11,306 bases of DNA, taken from Clostridiaceae bacterium (GTDB lineage Bacteria; Bacillota_A; Clostridia; Acetivibrionales; Acetivibrionaceae). The stretch is taken from assembly GCA_012513545.1 (NCBI GenBank), contig JAAZCB010000829.1, positions 1 to 11,306 on the forward strand, written 5' to 3'. Below are positions 1 to 8,112 of this stretch, one piece after another; the first letter of the stretch is position 1, and every line of letters begins with the position of its first letter. Below the pieces are notes generated by a model. The model made no database searches. It saw only the letters and a program-made list of their open reading frames with translations, and was not told the DNA's origin. A program made the translations under genes and the position numbers.

Positions 1-574
1 CCAAGGCTTCGAGCAACAGCTCGCTTGGTTTGTCGCTTATAACGTTGAGGTTCCTGAAATAGCCTCCTATAAGCTCGAAATCGAGTTCTTCCATGCCAGC
101 ATTCTTTAGAATGACCGTTTCATAAGTCATAAGCCCGTTTTCCTGCAGTAAATTGGCTATTTCGCTTCTTCTGGCAGTATCAGTGGTAGAACCTCTTCTT
201 AAATAAAATGCACCATTCTGCATCATCTGATGAGGCTTGTGGTTGCTTCTGTATATGGTAAGAACCCCCAGAGTCTTCCCACCCGCTTTGACAAAATCCA
301 TTGATATGGGAACTGGAGGATCGCACCTGTTATATATAATCTGTTGAATCTGTTCTTCAGTATATTCACCGGGATCAATTCCTAGGATTTTCTTTGACTT
401 GTCTTCAACCCCAAAAACGATATATCCCCTTCCGCCTCTTGAATTGGCAATGGCTATTACATCTTTGGTCAGTTCCTTTTTTTCACTTTCTGTGGACAAC
501 TTAAGTTCTGCCTTGAAGTCAAGTTTCGGACCCTCTTCCTGCTTGAGCAAACGCTTAAGCTTATAACAATCCAA
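1..574 (-). CDS. Schlafen/AlbA_2-domain putative DNA-binding protein (N-terminal part, cut by window edge)
   Basis: A reading frame of 191 codons is open from a TTG at 574 to the left edge, so the C-terminus is missing. Residues about 10-135 match the pattern of the AlbA_2 (Schlafen AAA_4) domain: an EEGPKLDFKAEL opening, the stretch DVIAIANSRGGRGYIVFGVED at about 38-58, then LGIDPGEYTEEQI, and FYLRRGSTTDTA at about 123-134. In this family the domain is thought to bind nucleic acid and is often followed by an ATPase or winged-helix region, which cannot be seen here. The TTG start is chosen because a GGGGGTG sequence lies 5 bases upstream; no ATG precedes the conserved domain. It starts 24 bases after the hisIE stop with no terminator between, so it is probably co-transcribed with the his operon. 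Its biological role is unknown; the domain call is good, the start moderately sure. Confidence 0.8.
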   Translation of the reverse strand, partial: MDCYKLKRLLKQEEGPKLDFKAELKLSTESEKKELTKDVIAIANSRGGRGYIVFGVEDKSKKILGIDPGEYTEEQIQQIIYNRCDPPVPISMDFVKAGGKTLGVLTIYRSNHKPHQMMQNGAFYLRRGSTTDTARRSEIANLLQENGLMTYETVILKNAGMEELDFELIGGYFRNLNVISDKPSELLLEAL

Positions 575-598
575 AGCTACACCCCCGGGTATTATTTA

Positions 599-1258
599 TT
601 ACCTTCTTTTTTTAAGCTCATCGTAAATATCGTCAGGTTTAACACCTCTCTCAACCATTAATACAAAGAGGTGATAGAAAAGATCGGAGATTTCATAGGT
701 TATTTCTCCCTTGTCCTTGTTCTTTGAAGCAATAATAACCTCTGCCGTTTCCTCTCCAACCTTTTTCAGTATTTTATCAAGTCCCTTTTCAAAAAGGTAA
801 TTTGTATATGAACCCTCTTTAGGATGAATTGTCCTGTCAACAATTACATCATATACCTCCTGGAGCACCTTTGACTTGTCACCATAAACAGTCTTCTCAT
901 CAAAAACCTTTTCAGAGGTTTCCTTTACTGCATCCTTTTCAATTTCCCTGTAAAAGCATGAATAATGCCCGGTATGGCACGCAGCTTCAATCTGTTCAAC
1001 CTTTATAAGGAGTGCATCATTGTCACAATCAGGTTTTATTGACTTTATATTTTGAAAATGGCCTGAGGATTCACCCTTTAGCCACAATTTGTTCCTGCTT
1101 CTGCTGAAATAGTGGACTTTTCCCGTTTCAACCGATTTATTGAAGGCTTCCTCATTCATGTACGCCAGCATAAGTACTTCATTAGTCTTATAGTCCTGTG
1201 TAATTACAGGTATCAAGCCATTTGCATCAAACTTCAGATCTTTTATTATCTCATGCAT
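599..1258 (-). CDS. hisIE: bifunctional phosphoribosyl-AMP cyclohydrolase / phosphoribosyl-ATP pyrophosphohydrolase HisIE
   Basis: This 219-residue cytoplasmic enzyme does steps 2 and 3 of histidine synthesis. It removes pyrophosphate from PR-ATP, then opens the adenine ring of PR-AMP to give ProFAR. Residues 1-115 are the HisI domain: [19 protein letters not shown] at 49-67, the metal-binding DCDND at 77-81, and Cys78, Cys94 and Cys101, which match the family's zinc ligands. Residues about 130-219 are the HisE domain, an all-alpha MazG-like fold with [15 protein letters not shown] at 166-180 and EISDLFYH at 189-196. Fusion of the two domains is common in bacteria. The ATG has an AAGGGG ribosome site 9 bases upstream. 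It is the last his gene, 28 bases after hisF, and is followed at once by the AlbA_2-domain gene. Confidence 0.97.
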   Translation of the reverse strand: MHEIIKDLKFDANGLIPVITQDYKTNEVLMLAYMNEEAFNKSVETGKVHYFSRSRNKLWLKGESSGHFQNIKSIKPDCDNDALLIKVEQIEAACHTGHYSCFYREIEKDAVKETSEKVFDEKTVYGDKSKVLQEVYDVIVDRTIHPKEGSYTNYLFEKGLDKILKKVGEETAEVIIASKNKDKGEITYEISDLFYHLFVLMVERGVKPDDIYDELKKRR

Positions 1259-1286
1259 TTTTAAATACCCCTTATCCTTTTTTACT

Positions 1287-2048
1287 TTAAAGTCTTACCT
1301 CTATTCCTTTTTCCTTCAAGTACCTCTTAAGGTCCGATATCTCCATTTCCCTGTAATGGAACAGCGAGGCTGCAAGTACTGCATCCGCTTTACCGTCTGT
1401 AAGTGCCTCCAGGAAATGCTCCATTGTACCTGCACCACCTGAAGCTATAACAGGTATTTTAACACTTTCAGAAACTTTTCTGGTCAATTCAATATCATAC
1501 CCGTTTTTTGTTCCGTCACAATCCATACTGGTCAGAAGAATCTCTCCTGCGCCGGCCTTTTCAGCCTCTATAGCCCATTTTACAGCATCCCTTCCAGTGT
1601 TGATCCTTCCCCCATTCAAATAAACATCCCAGCCTGAATGGTCTTGTCGCATCTTAGCATCAATAGCCACCACAACACACTGGCTTCCAAAGCGCCAGGC
1701 AGCTTCAGAAATAAGCTCAGGCCTTTTGACTGCTGCCGAATTTACAGAAATTTTATCGGCACCGGCCTTTAATATCTCTCTGAAGTCGTCAACTGTCCTT
1801 ATCCCGCCTCCAACTGTAAACGGAATAAATACCTGTTCTGCGACCCTACTTACTACGTCAAGCATAATGCTCCTGGCATCCGACGAAGCAGTTATGTCCA
1901 AAAAGGTCAATTCGTCGGCTCCCGCTTTGTCATATATAGCCGCTACCTCAACAGGATCACCGGCATCCCTTATATTCACAAAATTTACGCCTTTAACAAC
2001 CCTGCCCGCATGAACATCAAGACAGGGAATTATACGTTTTGTCAGCAT
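1287..2048 (-). CDS. hisF: imidazole glycerol phosphate synthase cyclase subunit HisF
   Basis: A 253-residue (beta/alpha)8-barrel protein, the usual HisF length. With HisH it converts PRFAR plus ammonia into imidazole glycerol phosphate and AICAR. The catalytic aspartates Asp11 (in [15 protein letters not shown]) and Asp130 (in VVVAIDAK) are present. The phosphate-binding loops VGGGIRT (79-85) and [12 protein letters not shown] (201-212) are intact, as is TSMDCDGT (173-180). The ATG follows an AAAGGGG ribosome site, and the gene begins 13 bases after the hisA stop, so translation of the two is probably coupled. AICAR released here feeds the last two steps of purine synthesis, which links this enzyme with the neighbouring purC. 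Confidence 0.97.
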   Translation of the reverse strand: MLTKRIIPCLDVHAGRVVKGVNFVNIRDAGDPVEVAAIYDKAGADELTFLDITASSDARSIMLDVVSRVAEQVFIPFTVGGGIRTVDDFREILKAGADKISVNSAAVKRPELISEAAWRFGSQCVVVAIDAKMRQDHSGWDVYLNGGRINTGRDAVKWAIEAEKAGAGEILLTSMDCDGTKNGYDIELTRKVSESVKIPVIASGGAGTMEHFLEALTDGKADAVLAASLFHYREMEISDLKRYLKEKGIEVRL

Positions 2049-2061
2049 TCCAATTACCCCT

Positions 2062-2787
2062 TTACGCCTTACTGCCTATTTCAATAGCCTGCTTAAGATC
2101 AAGATCTCCGGTGTATAGAGCCTTTCCTACGATGACACCAGATACTCCAACATTTTTAAGCTTCCTTATGTCTTCAATATTGCTGACTCCACCGGATGCA
2201 ATAATATCAATATTCACTGAGTTGACCATATCTTCCATTGCCTTAATATTAGGCCCCTGAAGCATTCCATCCCTTGAAATATCGGTATAAATTATAGTCT
2301 TTGCTCCCAAATCCTCCATCTTTTTTGCAAAGCCTATAGCTGTAAACTCACTGGTTTTTGCCCAGCCTTCAATAGCTACCATTCCATCCTTGGCATCTAT
2401 TCCAATAACCACATTGTTCTCAAAGGTTTTTATAGCCCTCTTAACCAGTTCCGGGTCCCTTACTGCCGAAGTCCCGAGAATAACACGTTCGATACCTTTA
2501 CATAATACAGTTTCAATCATTTCTATCGTGCGTATTCCTCCTCCCAGCTGTACAGGTATACCCAACTTGACAGCCATCTCACTGATAACTGCTATATTCT
2601 GAGCCACACCCGTTCTTGCACCATCAAGGTCAACCACATGCAAATACTGTGCACCCAATTGCTCCCATTTGAGGGCCATTTCAACAGGATTCTCCGAATA
2701 TACAGTTACCTTGTTGAACTCTCCCTGTAAAAGTCTTACACATCTCCCGTCCTTAACATCAACTGCGGGATAAATAATCATAGGCAT
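2062..2787 (-). CDS. hisA: ProFAR isomerase (phosphoribosylformimino-5-aminoimidazole carboxamide ribotide isomerase) HisA
   Basis: A 241-residue (beta/alpha)8-barrel isomerase that carries out the Amadori rearrangement of ProFAR to PRFAR, the substrate of HisF/HisH. Visible hallmarks are [16 protein letters not shown] at 4-19 with catalytic Asp10, LGGGIRT at 81-87, [10 protein letters not shown] with catalytic Asp131, [12 protein letters not shown] at 169-180, and IASGGV at 196-201. The start is uncertain. The first ATG has GGAGG only 4 bases away, while the second ATG (2781, residue 3) has it 10 bases away and would place the catalytic residues at Asp8 and Asp129, closer to well-studied homologs. 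A 47-base AT-rich gap separates it from hisH upstream. TrpF activity (as in PriA) cannot be judged from sequence, but nothing suggests it. Confidence 0.96.
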   Translation of the reverse strand: MPMIIYPAVDVKDGRCVRLLQGEFNKVTVYSENPVEMALKWEQLGAQYLHVVDLDGARTGVAQNIAVISEMAVKLGIPVQLGGGIRTIEMIETVLCKGIERVILGTSAVRDPELVKRAIKTFENNVVIGIDAKDGMVAIEGWAKTSEFTAIGFAKKMEDLGAKTIIYTDISRDGMLQGPNIKAMEDMVNSVNIDIIASGGVSNIEDIRKLKNVGVSGVIVGKALYTGDLDLKQAIEIGSKA

Positions 2788-2834
2788 TATTCCTCCAAAC
2801 TATAAAATATATCACATCAAAAAGCCGCTTCTTG

Positions 2835-3446
2835 CTAAAACATGCCGGCAAAATTCTTCAAAATTGCAAGTCCTACTTCTCCGCTCTTTTCAGGATGAAA
2901 CTGAGTTGCAAAGATGTTTCCTCTTTGAACAGCAACCGCAAAATTTAAGCCGTAATTTGTACGTGCAATCACAATATCACTGTCATCAGTATCAAGATAA
3001 TAAGAATGTACAAAGTATACAAAAGGATTCCCGCCAAGGTCTTTGAACAAAGGTGATTGCCCCCTTATCTCAAGTGAATTCCATCCCATATGAGGAACCT
3101 TCAGATTCATGTTTTCAGGAAGCTGCCTTATAGCGCCTTTAAAAACTCCCAGGCCCTTGACATTCTGTCCTCCCTCTTCGCTGTAATCAAACAGTAGCTG
3201 CATTCCAAGGCAAATTCCCAAAAATGGCTTATTGTCTTCAATTACTTTTTTAACAACTTCATACATCCCGCTTTTCTCAAGGCTTTTAATTGCATCTGCA
3301 AAAGCCCCTACGCCCGGTAGTACTACTGCGTCGGCGTTTAAAATGAAGTCCCTGTCACAGGAAACCTTTGCATCACAGTCAATAAAATGAAAAGCCTTTT
3401 CCACACTTTTTAAATTACCTACTCCATAATCAATAATTGCAATCAA
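2835..3446 (-). CDS. hisH: imidazole glycerol phosphate synthase glutaminase subunit HisH
   Basis: A class I glutamine amidotransferase of 203 residues from a TTG start. It hydrolyses glutamine and passes ammonia to HisF. The nucleophile Cys79 lies in PFLGICLGMQLLF, His184 and Glu186 lie in TQFHPEKSG, and the oxyanion-strand motif PGVGAFADA is at 44-52. The frame is open further upstream to an ATG at 3500, but that would add 18 residues unlike any HisH and overlap the end of purC. The TTG at 3446 gives the standard N-terminus MIAIIDYGVGNLKSV and has GGAGTGAG just upstream. It begins 16 bases after the purC stop. Length and motifs are complete, so it should be active. Confidence 0.96.
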   Translation of the reverse strand: MIAIIDYGVGNLKSVEKAFHFIDCDAKVSCDRDFILNADAVVLPGVGAFADAIKSLEKSGMYEVVKKVIEDNKPFLGICLGMQLLFDYSEEGGQNVKGLGVFKGAIRQLPENMNLKVPHMGWNSLEIRGQSPLFKDLGGNPFVYFVHSYYLDTDDSDIVIARTNYGLNFAVAVQRGNIFATQFHPEKSGEVGLAILKNFAGMF

Positions 3447-3462
3447 TTTATACTCACTCCAC

Positions 3463-4344
3463 TCACAGCTTTTTTCCCGACAAGCGTTCATATGCTTCAA
3501 TATATTTGAGTTCTGTCTTTTTTATAACATCTTCGGGAAGTTTGGGTGCCGGCGGCTTCTTATCCCAGTCGAGGGTCTCAAGGTATTCCCTTAAATACTG
3601 TTTGTCAAAGCTCTTCTGAGCTCTGCCCGGCTCATAATCCTTCATGTCCCAGAATCTGGATGAATCAGGGGTGAACATCTCATCACCAATTAATAACTCC
3701 CCGTCGAGAATACCGAATTCAAACTTTGTGTCTGCAAGTATAATTCCTTTACTTTCAGCATACTCGCTTGCTTTTTTATATAATGCAATACTGGTATCCT
3801 TAAGCTTGTTTGCGAGCTCAACACCTATGGTGTTGCAGAGTGCTTCAAAGCTGACATTCTCATCGTGCCCTTCCGTAGCCTTGGTCGAAGGGGTAAATAT
3901 AGGCTCAGGAAGCTTGTCAGCCTGCCTTAAACCTTCTGGAAGCTTTATACCGCAAATACTTCCGGTCTTGTTATAATCCTTAAGCCCCGAGCCTTCGAGA
4001 TAGCCTCTCACTATACACTCAGCCTCAGCCATTTTTATCTTCTTAACCAGCATGGACCTTCCCTCAAGCTCCTCTTTAAATTTTGAAAGTCCATCCGGAT
4101 ATTGGCTTACATCAGTAGTGATAACATGGTTTCCAACTATATCCTTCGTATAGTTAAACCAGAACTCGGAAATCCTGTTCAGTACCTTTCCCTTGTTGGG
4201 TATTAGGTCTGAAAAAACTACGTCAAATGCCGATATCCTGTCTGTTACAACAATCAGCAGCTTATCACCCAAATCGTATACATTTCTTACTTTCCCTTTA
4301 ATATAAATTGGCATATTAATAAAATCAGTATTGTCTAGCAGCAT
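3463..4344 (-). CDS. purC: phosphoribosylaminoimidazole-succinocarboxamide (SAICAR) synthase
   Basis: This ATP-dependent enzyme joins CAIR with aspartate to form SAICAR, two reactions before AICAR in purine synthesis. At 293 residues it belongs to the long form (resembling yeast Ade1) rather than the roughly 240-residue form common in bacteria. Visible motifs include the nucleotide-binding GKVRNVYDLGD (17-27), TDRISAFDVVFSDLIPNKG (about 34-52), CIVRGYLEGSG (about 110-120), TPSTKATEGHDENV (about 151-164), LADTKFEFG (about 203-211) and GDEMFTPDSSRFW (about 220-232). The ATG at 4344 is preferred because AGAGGT lies 9 bases upstream; the ATG at 4353 directly abuts that site. It is unusual in being embedded between hisB and hisH, in the same direction, with gaps of 40 and 16 bases, so it should be expressed with the his operon. 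Confidence 0.95.
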   Translation of the reverse strand: MLLDNTDFINMPIYIKGKVRNVYDLGDKLLIVVTDRISAFDVVFSDLIPNKGKVLNRISEFWFNYTKDIVGNHVITTDVSQYPDGLSKFKEELEGRSMLVKKIKMAEAECIVRGYLEGSGLKDYNKTGSICGIKLPEGLRQADKLPEPIFTPSTKATEGHDENVSFEALCNTIGVELANKLKDTSIALYKKASEYAESKGIILADTKFEFGILDGELLIGDEMFTPDSSRFWDMKDYEPGRAQKSFDKQYLREYLETLDWDKKPPAPKLPEDVIKKTELKYIEAYERLSGKKL

Positions 4345-4384
4345 TTTTATCATACCTCTCTTAAATTAATTCATATTTATAAAG

Positions 4385-4972
4385 TTAAATAGTTCCTTTT
4401 GTAGACATAACTCCTTCTATTCTTCCGTCAAGGCTTGAAGCTTCATCAAGAGCCCTTCCGAAGGCCTTGAAGACAGCCTCAATAATGTGATGAGTGTTAC
4501 TGCCGTAATGAACCTTTATATGGAGATTCATGCCTGAGTTATAGGAAACGGCTCTGAAAAATTCCTCTACCAGTTCTGTTTCCATATTCCCCAGCCTTTC
4601 ACACTTTAATACAGCATCAAAAACTAAAAACGGCCTTCCTCCCAAATCCAGCGCCACCATTGCCAGGGCCTCATCCATGGGTACAAAGGAAGAGCCGTAT
4701 CTTTTTATTGATTTCTTTTCACCCAGGGAATTTTTTATTGCCTGACCAAGCACAATTCCAACATCCTCTACCGTGTGGTGAGCATCAACCTCAAGGTCGC
4801 CTTTTGCCTTTACTGTCAAATCAAACAGCCCGTGCCTTGAGAAAAGATTCAGCATATGATCTAAAAAACCAACCCCTGTGCTTATACTGCTCTTACCTGT
4901 CCCATCCATGTCAAGACTTAAGAAAATATCTGTTTCATTAGTTTTTCTGTTTATTTCAGTTTTTCTACTCAT
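4385..4972 (-). CDS. hisB: imidazoleglycerol-phosphate dehydratase HisB
   Basis: A 195-residue monofunctional IGP dehydratase, the standard bacterial length. It makes imidazole acetol phosphate, the HisC substrate. Manganese-binding motifs are clear: FLDHML at 36-41, HHTVED at 65-70, and [10 protein letters not shown] at 158-167. There is no fused histidinol phosphatase domain of the enterobacterial HisB type. The frame is open 11 codons further upstream (ATG at 5005), but the ATG at 4972 has GGAGG 7 bases before it and gives the usual N-terminus [16 protein letters not shown]. The gene is separated from hisC by 101 bases, the longest gap in the operon, which contains a possible internal promoter. 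Confidence 0.96.
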   Translation of the reverse strand: MSRKTEINRKTNETDIFLSLDMDGTGKSSISTGVGFLDHMLNLFSRHGLFDLTVKAKGDLEVDAHHTVEDVGIVLGQAIKNSLGEKKSIKRYGSSFVPMDEALAMVALDLGGRPFLVFDAVLKCERLGNMETELVEEFFRAVSYNSGMNLHIKVHYGSNTHHIIEAVFKAFGRALDEASSLDGRIEGVMSTKGTI

Positions 4973-5020
4973 CAAATTGCCTCCGAAGAACTTTTTTCCA
5001 TTCATAAAAAACCCTTTTTC

Positions 5021-5029
5021 ATTATAACA
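5021..5029 (-). promoter_or_regulatory. possible internal extended -10 promoter upstream of hisB
   Basis: On the minus strand the 101-base hisC-hisB gap contains TGTTATAAT, an exact extended -10 element (TGnTATAAT). A start would fall near 5014, some 40 bases before the hisB ATG. No good -35 hexamer is present (AGAAAT at 17-base spacing), which extended -10 promoters can tolerate. This could give extra expression of hisB-purC-hisHAF-IE. In an AT-rich gap a chance match is quite possible. Confidence 0.35.
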
Positions 5030-5044
5030 AATACATCCTTATTA

Positions 5045-5063
5045 TTTCTATATTATATAGAAA
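5045..5063. repeat. AT-rich 19-base perfect palindrome in the hisC-hisB gap
   Basis: Arms of 9 bases flank one central base, with only one C:G pair per arm, so as RNA it would be a very weak hairpin. It lies 11 bases after the hisC stop and 15 bases upstream of the extended -10 element. It could be a protein-binding site for the possible internal promoter or a chance feature of an A/T-rich gap. It lacks the GC stem needed for an intrinsic terminator. Confidence 0.3.
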
Positions 5064-5073
5064 AAAACTAAAT

Positions 5074-6147
5074 TTAAGCACTTAAAATTGCTTTGAGCTC
5101 ATTGATAAAAATCTCATTCTGCTCCCTTGTCCCCGTATTAACCCTGATATAATCCCTGAGAAGCGGATTCTTCTCAAATCCTCTTACCAAGACTCCTCTT
5201 TTAGCCAACTCCATAGTTATACCTGGTGCGTCAGGCAGCTTTATCAGAATAAAATTAGCCTCGGAAGGATAAGCAGTAACCCCGTTAATTCCGGAAAGTT
5301 CGCTAAAAAGATAATCACGTTGGTCACAAAGATACTTTATTCTTCTTTCGGCCTCCTCCCTTTCTTCAAATACAAGGCAGGCTATAAATTGGGTCAGGGA
5401 GTTCAGGTTAAATGGCGCCTTTATCTTGTTTATCTCGTTTGCCATCTCCCTGCTGCTTATTGAATAACCGCACCTGACTCCTGCCAATCCATAGGCTTTT
5501 GAAAAGGAACGGAGTACTACGATATTACTATATCTTGTTACAAGAGGCACTGCACTCTGCCCGGAAAACTCTGCGTATGCCTCATCTACAACAATAACTG
5601 AATTACTGCAGGAACCTGCAATTTTCTCAATATCCGGATTACTAATCAGGTTTCCTGTGGGATTATTGGGATTGCACAGGAATACCATTTTCGCTTTCTG
5701 TCTTATTACAGCATCTATAAACTCATCAGTGTCATACTTAAAACCATTTTCACATCTTAATACAACCTCTACAGGGATACCTCCCGACATAATTGAATTC
5801 AAACTGTACATCTCAAAGGAAGGACTTGGCAATACTATCCTTTCACCCTTTTGTACAAATACATTTATTATGTTTTTTATTAACTCATTAGAACCTGTTC
5901 CTGTTACAATACCTTCCGGGTCTACCTTCCAGTATTTTGCCAGAGTGTCCCTTAGTTTGACCGAGTCCGAATCGGGATATATATTAAGTTCCGCTCCATT
6001 TTGAAAATAATCCGCAATCCTTCTTCTTATTCCTTCCGGAAGACCAAAAGGGCTCTCATTAGCATCGAGCTTAACCCTGTATGGCATATTCTTTGATTTA
6101 TAAGGTACAAAACCTTTAAGTTCGGGTCTAACCAGGTCGCTGATCAT
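5074..6147 (-). CDS. hisC: histidinol-phosphate aminotransferase HisC
   Basis: A PLP-dependent class II-type aminotransferase that converts imidazole acetol phosphate plus glutamate into histidinol phosphate. It is 357 residues long, typical for HisC. The PLP lysine is Lys217 in SFSKAYGLAGVRCGY; also visible are LDANESPFGLP near the N-terminus, CNPNNPTGN at about 158-166, DEAYAEF at 188-194, and RVNTGT near the C-terminus. The frame extends to a GTG at 6156 that overlaps hisD. The ATG at 6147 is chosen because GGGGGTG lies 6 bases upstream and because it starts one base after the hisD stop, giving tight coupling. HisC of this type may also act on aromatic amino acids; its place in the operon argues for the histidine role. 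Confidence 0.96.
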   Translation of the reverse strand: MISDLVRPELKGFVPYKSKNMPYRVKLDANESPFGLPEGIRRRIADYFQNGAELNIYPDSDSVKLRDTLAKYWKVDPEGIVTGTGSNELIKNIINVFVQKGERIVLPSPSFEMYSLNSIMSGGIPVEVVLRCENGFKYDTDEFIDAVIRQKAKMVFLCNPNNPTGNLISNPDIEKIAGSCSNSVIVVDEAYAEFSGQSAVPLVTRYSNIVVLRSFSKAYGLAGVRCGYSISSREMANEINKIKAPFNLNSLTQFIACLVFEEREEAERRIKYLCDQRDYLFSELSGINGVTAYPSEANFILIKLPDAPGITMELAKRGVLVRGFEKNPLLRDYIRVNTGTREQNEIFINELKAILSA

Positions 6148-6148
6148 T

Positions 6149-7465
6149 TCAGTCACCCCCGTTTAACTTTTTATCAAATCTTATTCTGACTGCATTTGCA
6201 TGAGCCTTTAAACCCTCCGCCTCTGCAAAAAGTATTATGTCCTCCTTTATGTTCTCCAAAGCCTTTCTTGAATAGGAAATAATACTGCTCTTCTTTATAA
6301 AATCAGATACGTTTAAAGGAGAGAAAAATCTTGCAGTGCCGCTTGTAGGAAGGACATGGTTGGGTCCTGCGAAATAATCGCCCAGAGGCTCAGAGGAATA
6401 ATTACCTAGAAAAATTGCCCCTGCATTTTTTATATCACTCAAGGTGTCGAAAGGGTCCTTCACACAAAGCTCGAGGTGTTCGGGAGCTATTCTGTTCACT
6501 ACCTCAACAGCTTTGTCAACATCTTCAGTAATTATTACAGCTCCAAAGTCTTCAATCGATTTTTGTGCAATTTCCTTTCTCGGCAAGGCTTCAAGCTGCC
6601 TTACGAGTTCCTTTTCCACCTCTTGTGCCAGTTTTTCCGAGGTGGTAACAAGTATGCAGGAAGCCAGAACGTCATGCTCAGCTTGTGATAAAAGGTCTGC
6701 AGCTACAAAGCCCGGATTGGCGGTATCGTCCGCAACCACCATAATTTCGCTTGGACCGGCTATCATATCTATATCACAGTAGCCGTATACCGTCCTTTTT
6801 GCCATAGCAACATATATATTTCCGGGTCCGACGATCTTATCAACCTTTGGGATATTCTCAGTACCGAAAGCTGCTGCTGCAACAGCCTGCGCTCCCCCGA
6901 CCCGGTATATTTCATCAACCCCAGCCTCACTTGCAGCTGCAAGAATTGCCGGATTAATCTTTCCATCACCTTTTCCCGGAGGTGTCAGCATGACAATTTT
7001 AGAAACCCCCGCCACCTTTGCAGGAAGTGTATTCATAAGTACAGAAGAGGGATATGCAGCAGTCCCTCCCGGAACATACACCCCAACAACCTCAAGAGGC
7101 CTGTACATTTGCCCCAGGATAATCCCTCCCTCTTCGGTTGTAAACCAGGAGTTTTCCTTCTGCTTTTCATGAAACTTCTCTATGTTTTCCCTGGCCTTTT
7201 TAATAACCTCTAAAAGCCTGGAATCAATCTTTTCATATGCTTCCCTTATTTCCTCCTCTGTTACCCTGAGACTTTCCGGGTCAAGGTCGACCTTGTCAAA
7301 CATTGAGGTGTATTTAACCACAGCCCGGTCTCCATCCTGCCTGACATCCTTGACTATGTCTTCAACACGCCTCAAAACGTCTCCATACTCCATCTGGCTT
7401 CTTGAGGCAAGCTTCTCAAATATTTCACTGTCCCTGCCATTTCTAAGATCAATTACCTTCAACAC
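6149..7465 (-). CDS. hisD: histidinol dehydrogenase HisD
   Basis: A 438-residue zinc enzyme that oxidises histidinol through histidinal to histidine with two NAD+, the last two steps of the pathway. The zinc ligands expected from the enterobacterial enzyme are present: Gln261 and His264 in LLSQAEHDV, Asp363 in [11 protein letters not shown], and His422 in KAHANAVR. The catalytic pair Glu329-His330 is in RIAPEHLEL. The NAD region includes [13 protein letters not shown] (190-202) and [12 protein letters not shown] (213-224). Translation starts at GTG 7465; AGAGGTG overlaps the end of hisG with suitable spacing. The gap to hisG is 5 bases, and the stop is one base from the hisC ATG. Length and residues are complete. 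Confidence 0.97.
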   Translation of the reverse strand: MLKVIDLRNGRDSEIFEKLASRSQMEYGDVLRRVEDIVKDVRQDGDRAVVKYTSMFDKVDLDPESLRVTEEEIREAYEKIDSRLLEVIKKARENIEKFHEKQKENSWFTTEEGGIILGQMYRPLEVVGVYVPGGTAAYPSSVLMNTLPAKVAGVSKIVMLTPPGKGDGKINPAILAAASEAGVDEIYRVGGAQAVAAAAFGTENIPKVDKIVGPGNIYVAMAKRTVYGYCDIDMIAGPSEIMVVADDTANPGFVAADLLSQAEHDVLASCILVTTSEKLAQEVEKELVRQLEALPRKEIAQKSIEDFGAVIITEDVDKAVEVVNRIAPEHLELCVKDPFDTLSDIKNAGAIFLGNYSSEPLGDYFAGPNHVLPTSGTARFFSPLNVSDFIKKSSIISYSRKALENIKEDIILFAEAEGLKAHANAVRIRFDKKLNGGD

Positions 7466-7470
7466 TTACT

Positions 7471-8112
7471 TCACCTCTTCTCAAGCTCTTTTCTGATTCC
7501 GTCTATTATCCTGTTTATTCTTTCGCTTTCCATTTTCATGCTGACCCTGTTTACAACAAGCCTTGCGCTGATATCTGCAATCTCGTCCAGCACCACAAGT
7601 CCGTTTTCCTTAAGCGTTCTGCCGCTCTCCACAAGATCCACAATTACCTCTGAGAGTCCCACCAATGGTGCAAGCTCTACCGAACCATTAAGCTTTATTA
7701 TTTCAATGGATTCTCTTCTCTTATGCTCAAAATACTCCCTTGCAATTCTGGGGTACTTTGTAGCCACCCTCTTATTGTTAAGCTGGTCGAGCTTCCCGTA
7801 GAGCTCCGCAGGGCCTGCAACCACCATCCTGCATGCAGCAAATCCGAGGTTTAACACCTCATACAGGTTCCTGCCCTCTTCTAAAAGTGTGTCTTTTCCC
7901 ACAATCCCGATATCTGCAGCTCCATACTCAACATAGGTAGGAACATCGCTTGGCTTTGCCAGAAAGAACTTTATTTTGTTTTTTTCATCCTGTAAAATAA
8001 GCTTCCTGGTTGAACTTTTAAGCTCTGTACAGTCAAGCCCTATAGCTTCAAAAAGCTGTACGGAAAGTTCCGTAAGCCTGCCCTTTGATAATGCTATCGT
8101 CAAGTATCTCAT
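7471..8112 (-). CDS. hisG: ATP phosphoribosyltransferase catalytic subunit, short form HisG
   Basis: This enzyme commits ATP and PRPP to histidine synthesis and is normally feedback-inhibited by histidine. At 213 residues it is the short HisG(S) form, which lacks the C-terminal regulatory domain and needs HisZ as partner; hisZ is the adjacent upstream gene. Motifs include [10 protein letters not shown] at 4-13, [16 protein letters not shown] at 63-78, and the PRPP-binding loop [18 protein letters not shown] at 155-172. Its ATG overlaps the hisZ stop in an ATGA, with GGAGGTG just upstream, so the two subunits should be made in step by translational coupling. Confidence 0.97.
   Translation of the reverse strand: MRYLTIALSKGRLTELSVQLFEAIGLDCTELKSSTRKLILQDEKNKIKFFLAKPSDVPTYVEYGAADIGIVGKDTLLEEGRNLYEVLNLGFAACRMVVAGPAELYGKLDQLNNKRVATKYPRIAREYFEHKRRESIEIIKLNGSVELAPLVGLSEVIVDLVESGRTLKENGLVVLDEIADISARLVVNRVSMKMESERINRIIDGIRKELEKR

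Noticed and set aside
1726..2013. Plus-strand open frames opposite the his genes (for example here, 5657-6004, 6444-6782 and 7182-7496)
   Set aside because: They are antisense shadows of well-supported enzymes, with Ser/Ile-rich composition and no domain pattern.
3447..3500. Longer HisH start at ATG 3500
   Set aside because: It adds 18 residues with no family resemblance and overlaps purC; the TTG at 3446 gives the canonical N-terminus.
4973..5005. Longer HisB start at ATG 5005
   Set aside because: The ATG at 4972 has GGAGG at ideal spacing and gives the standard 195-residue protein.
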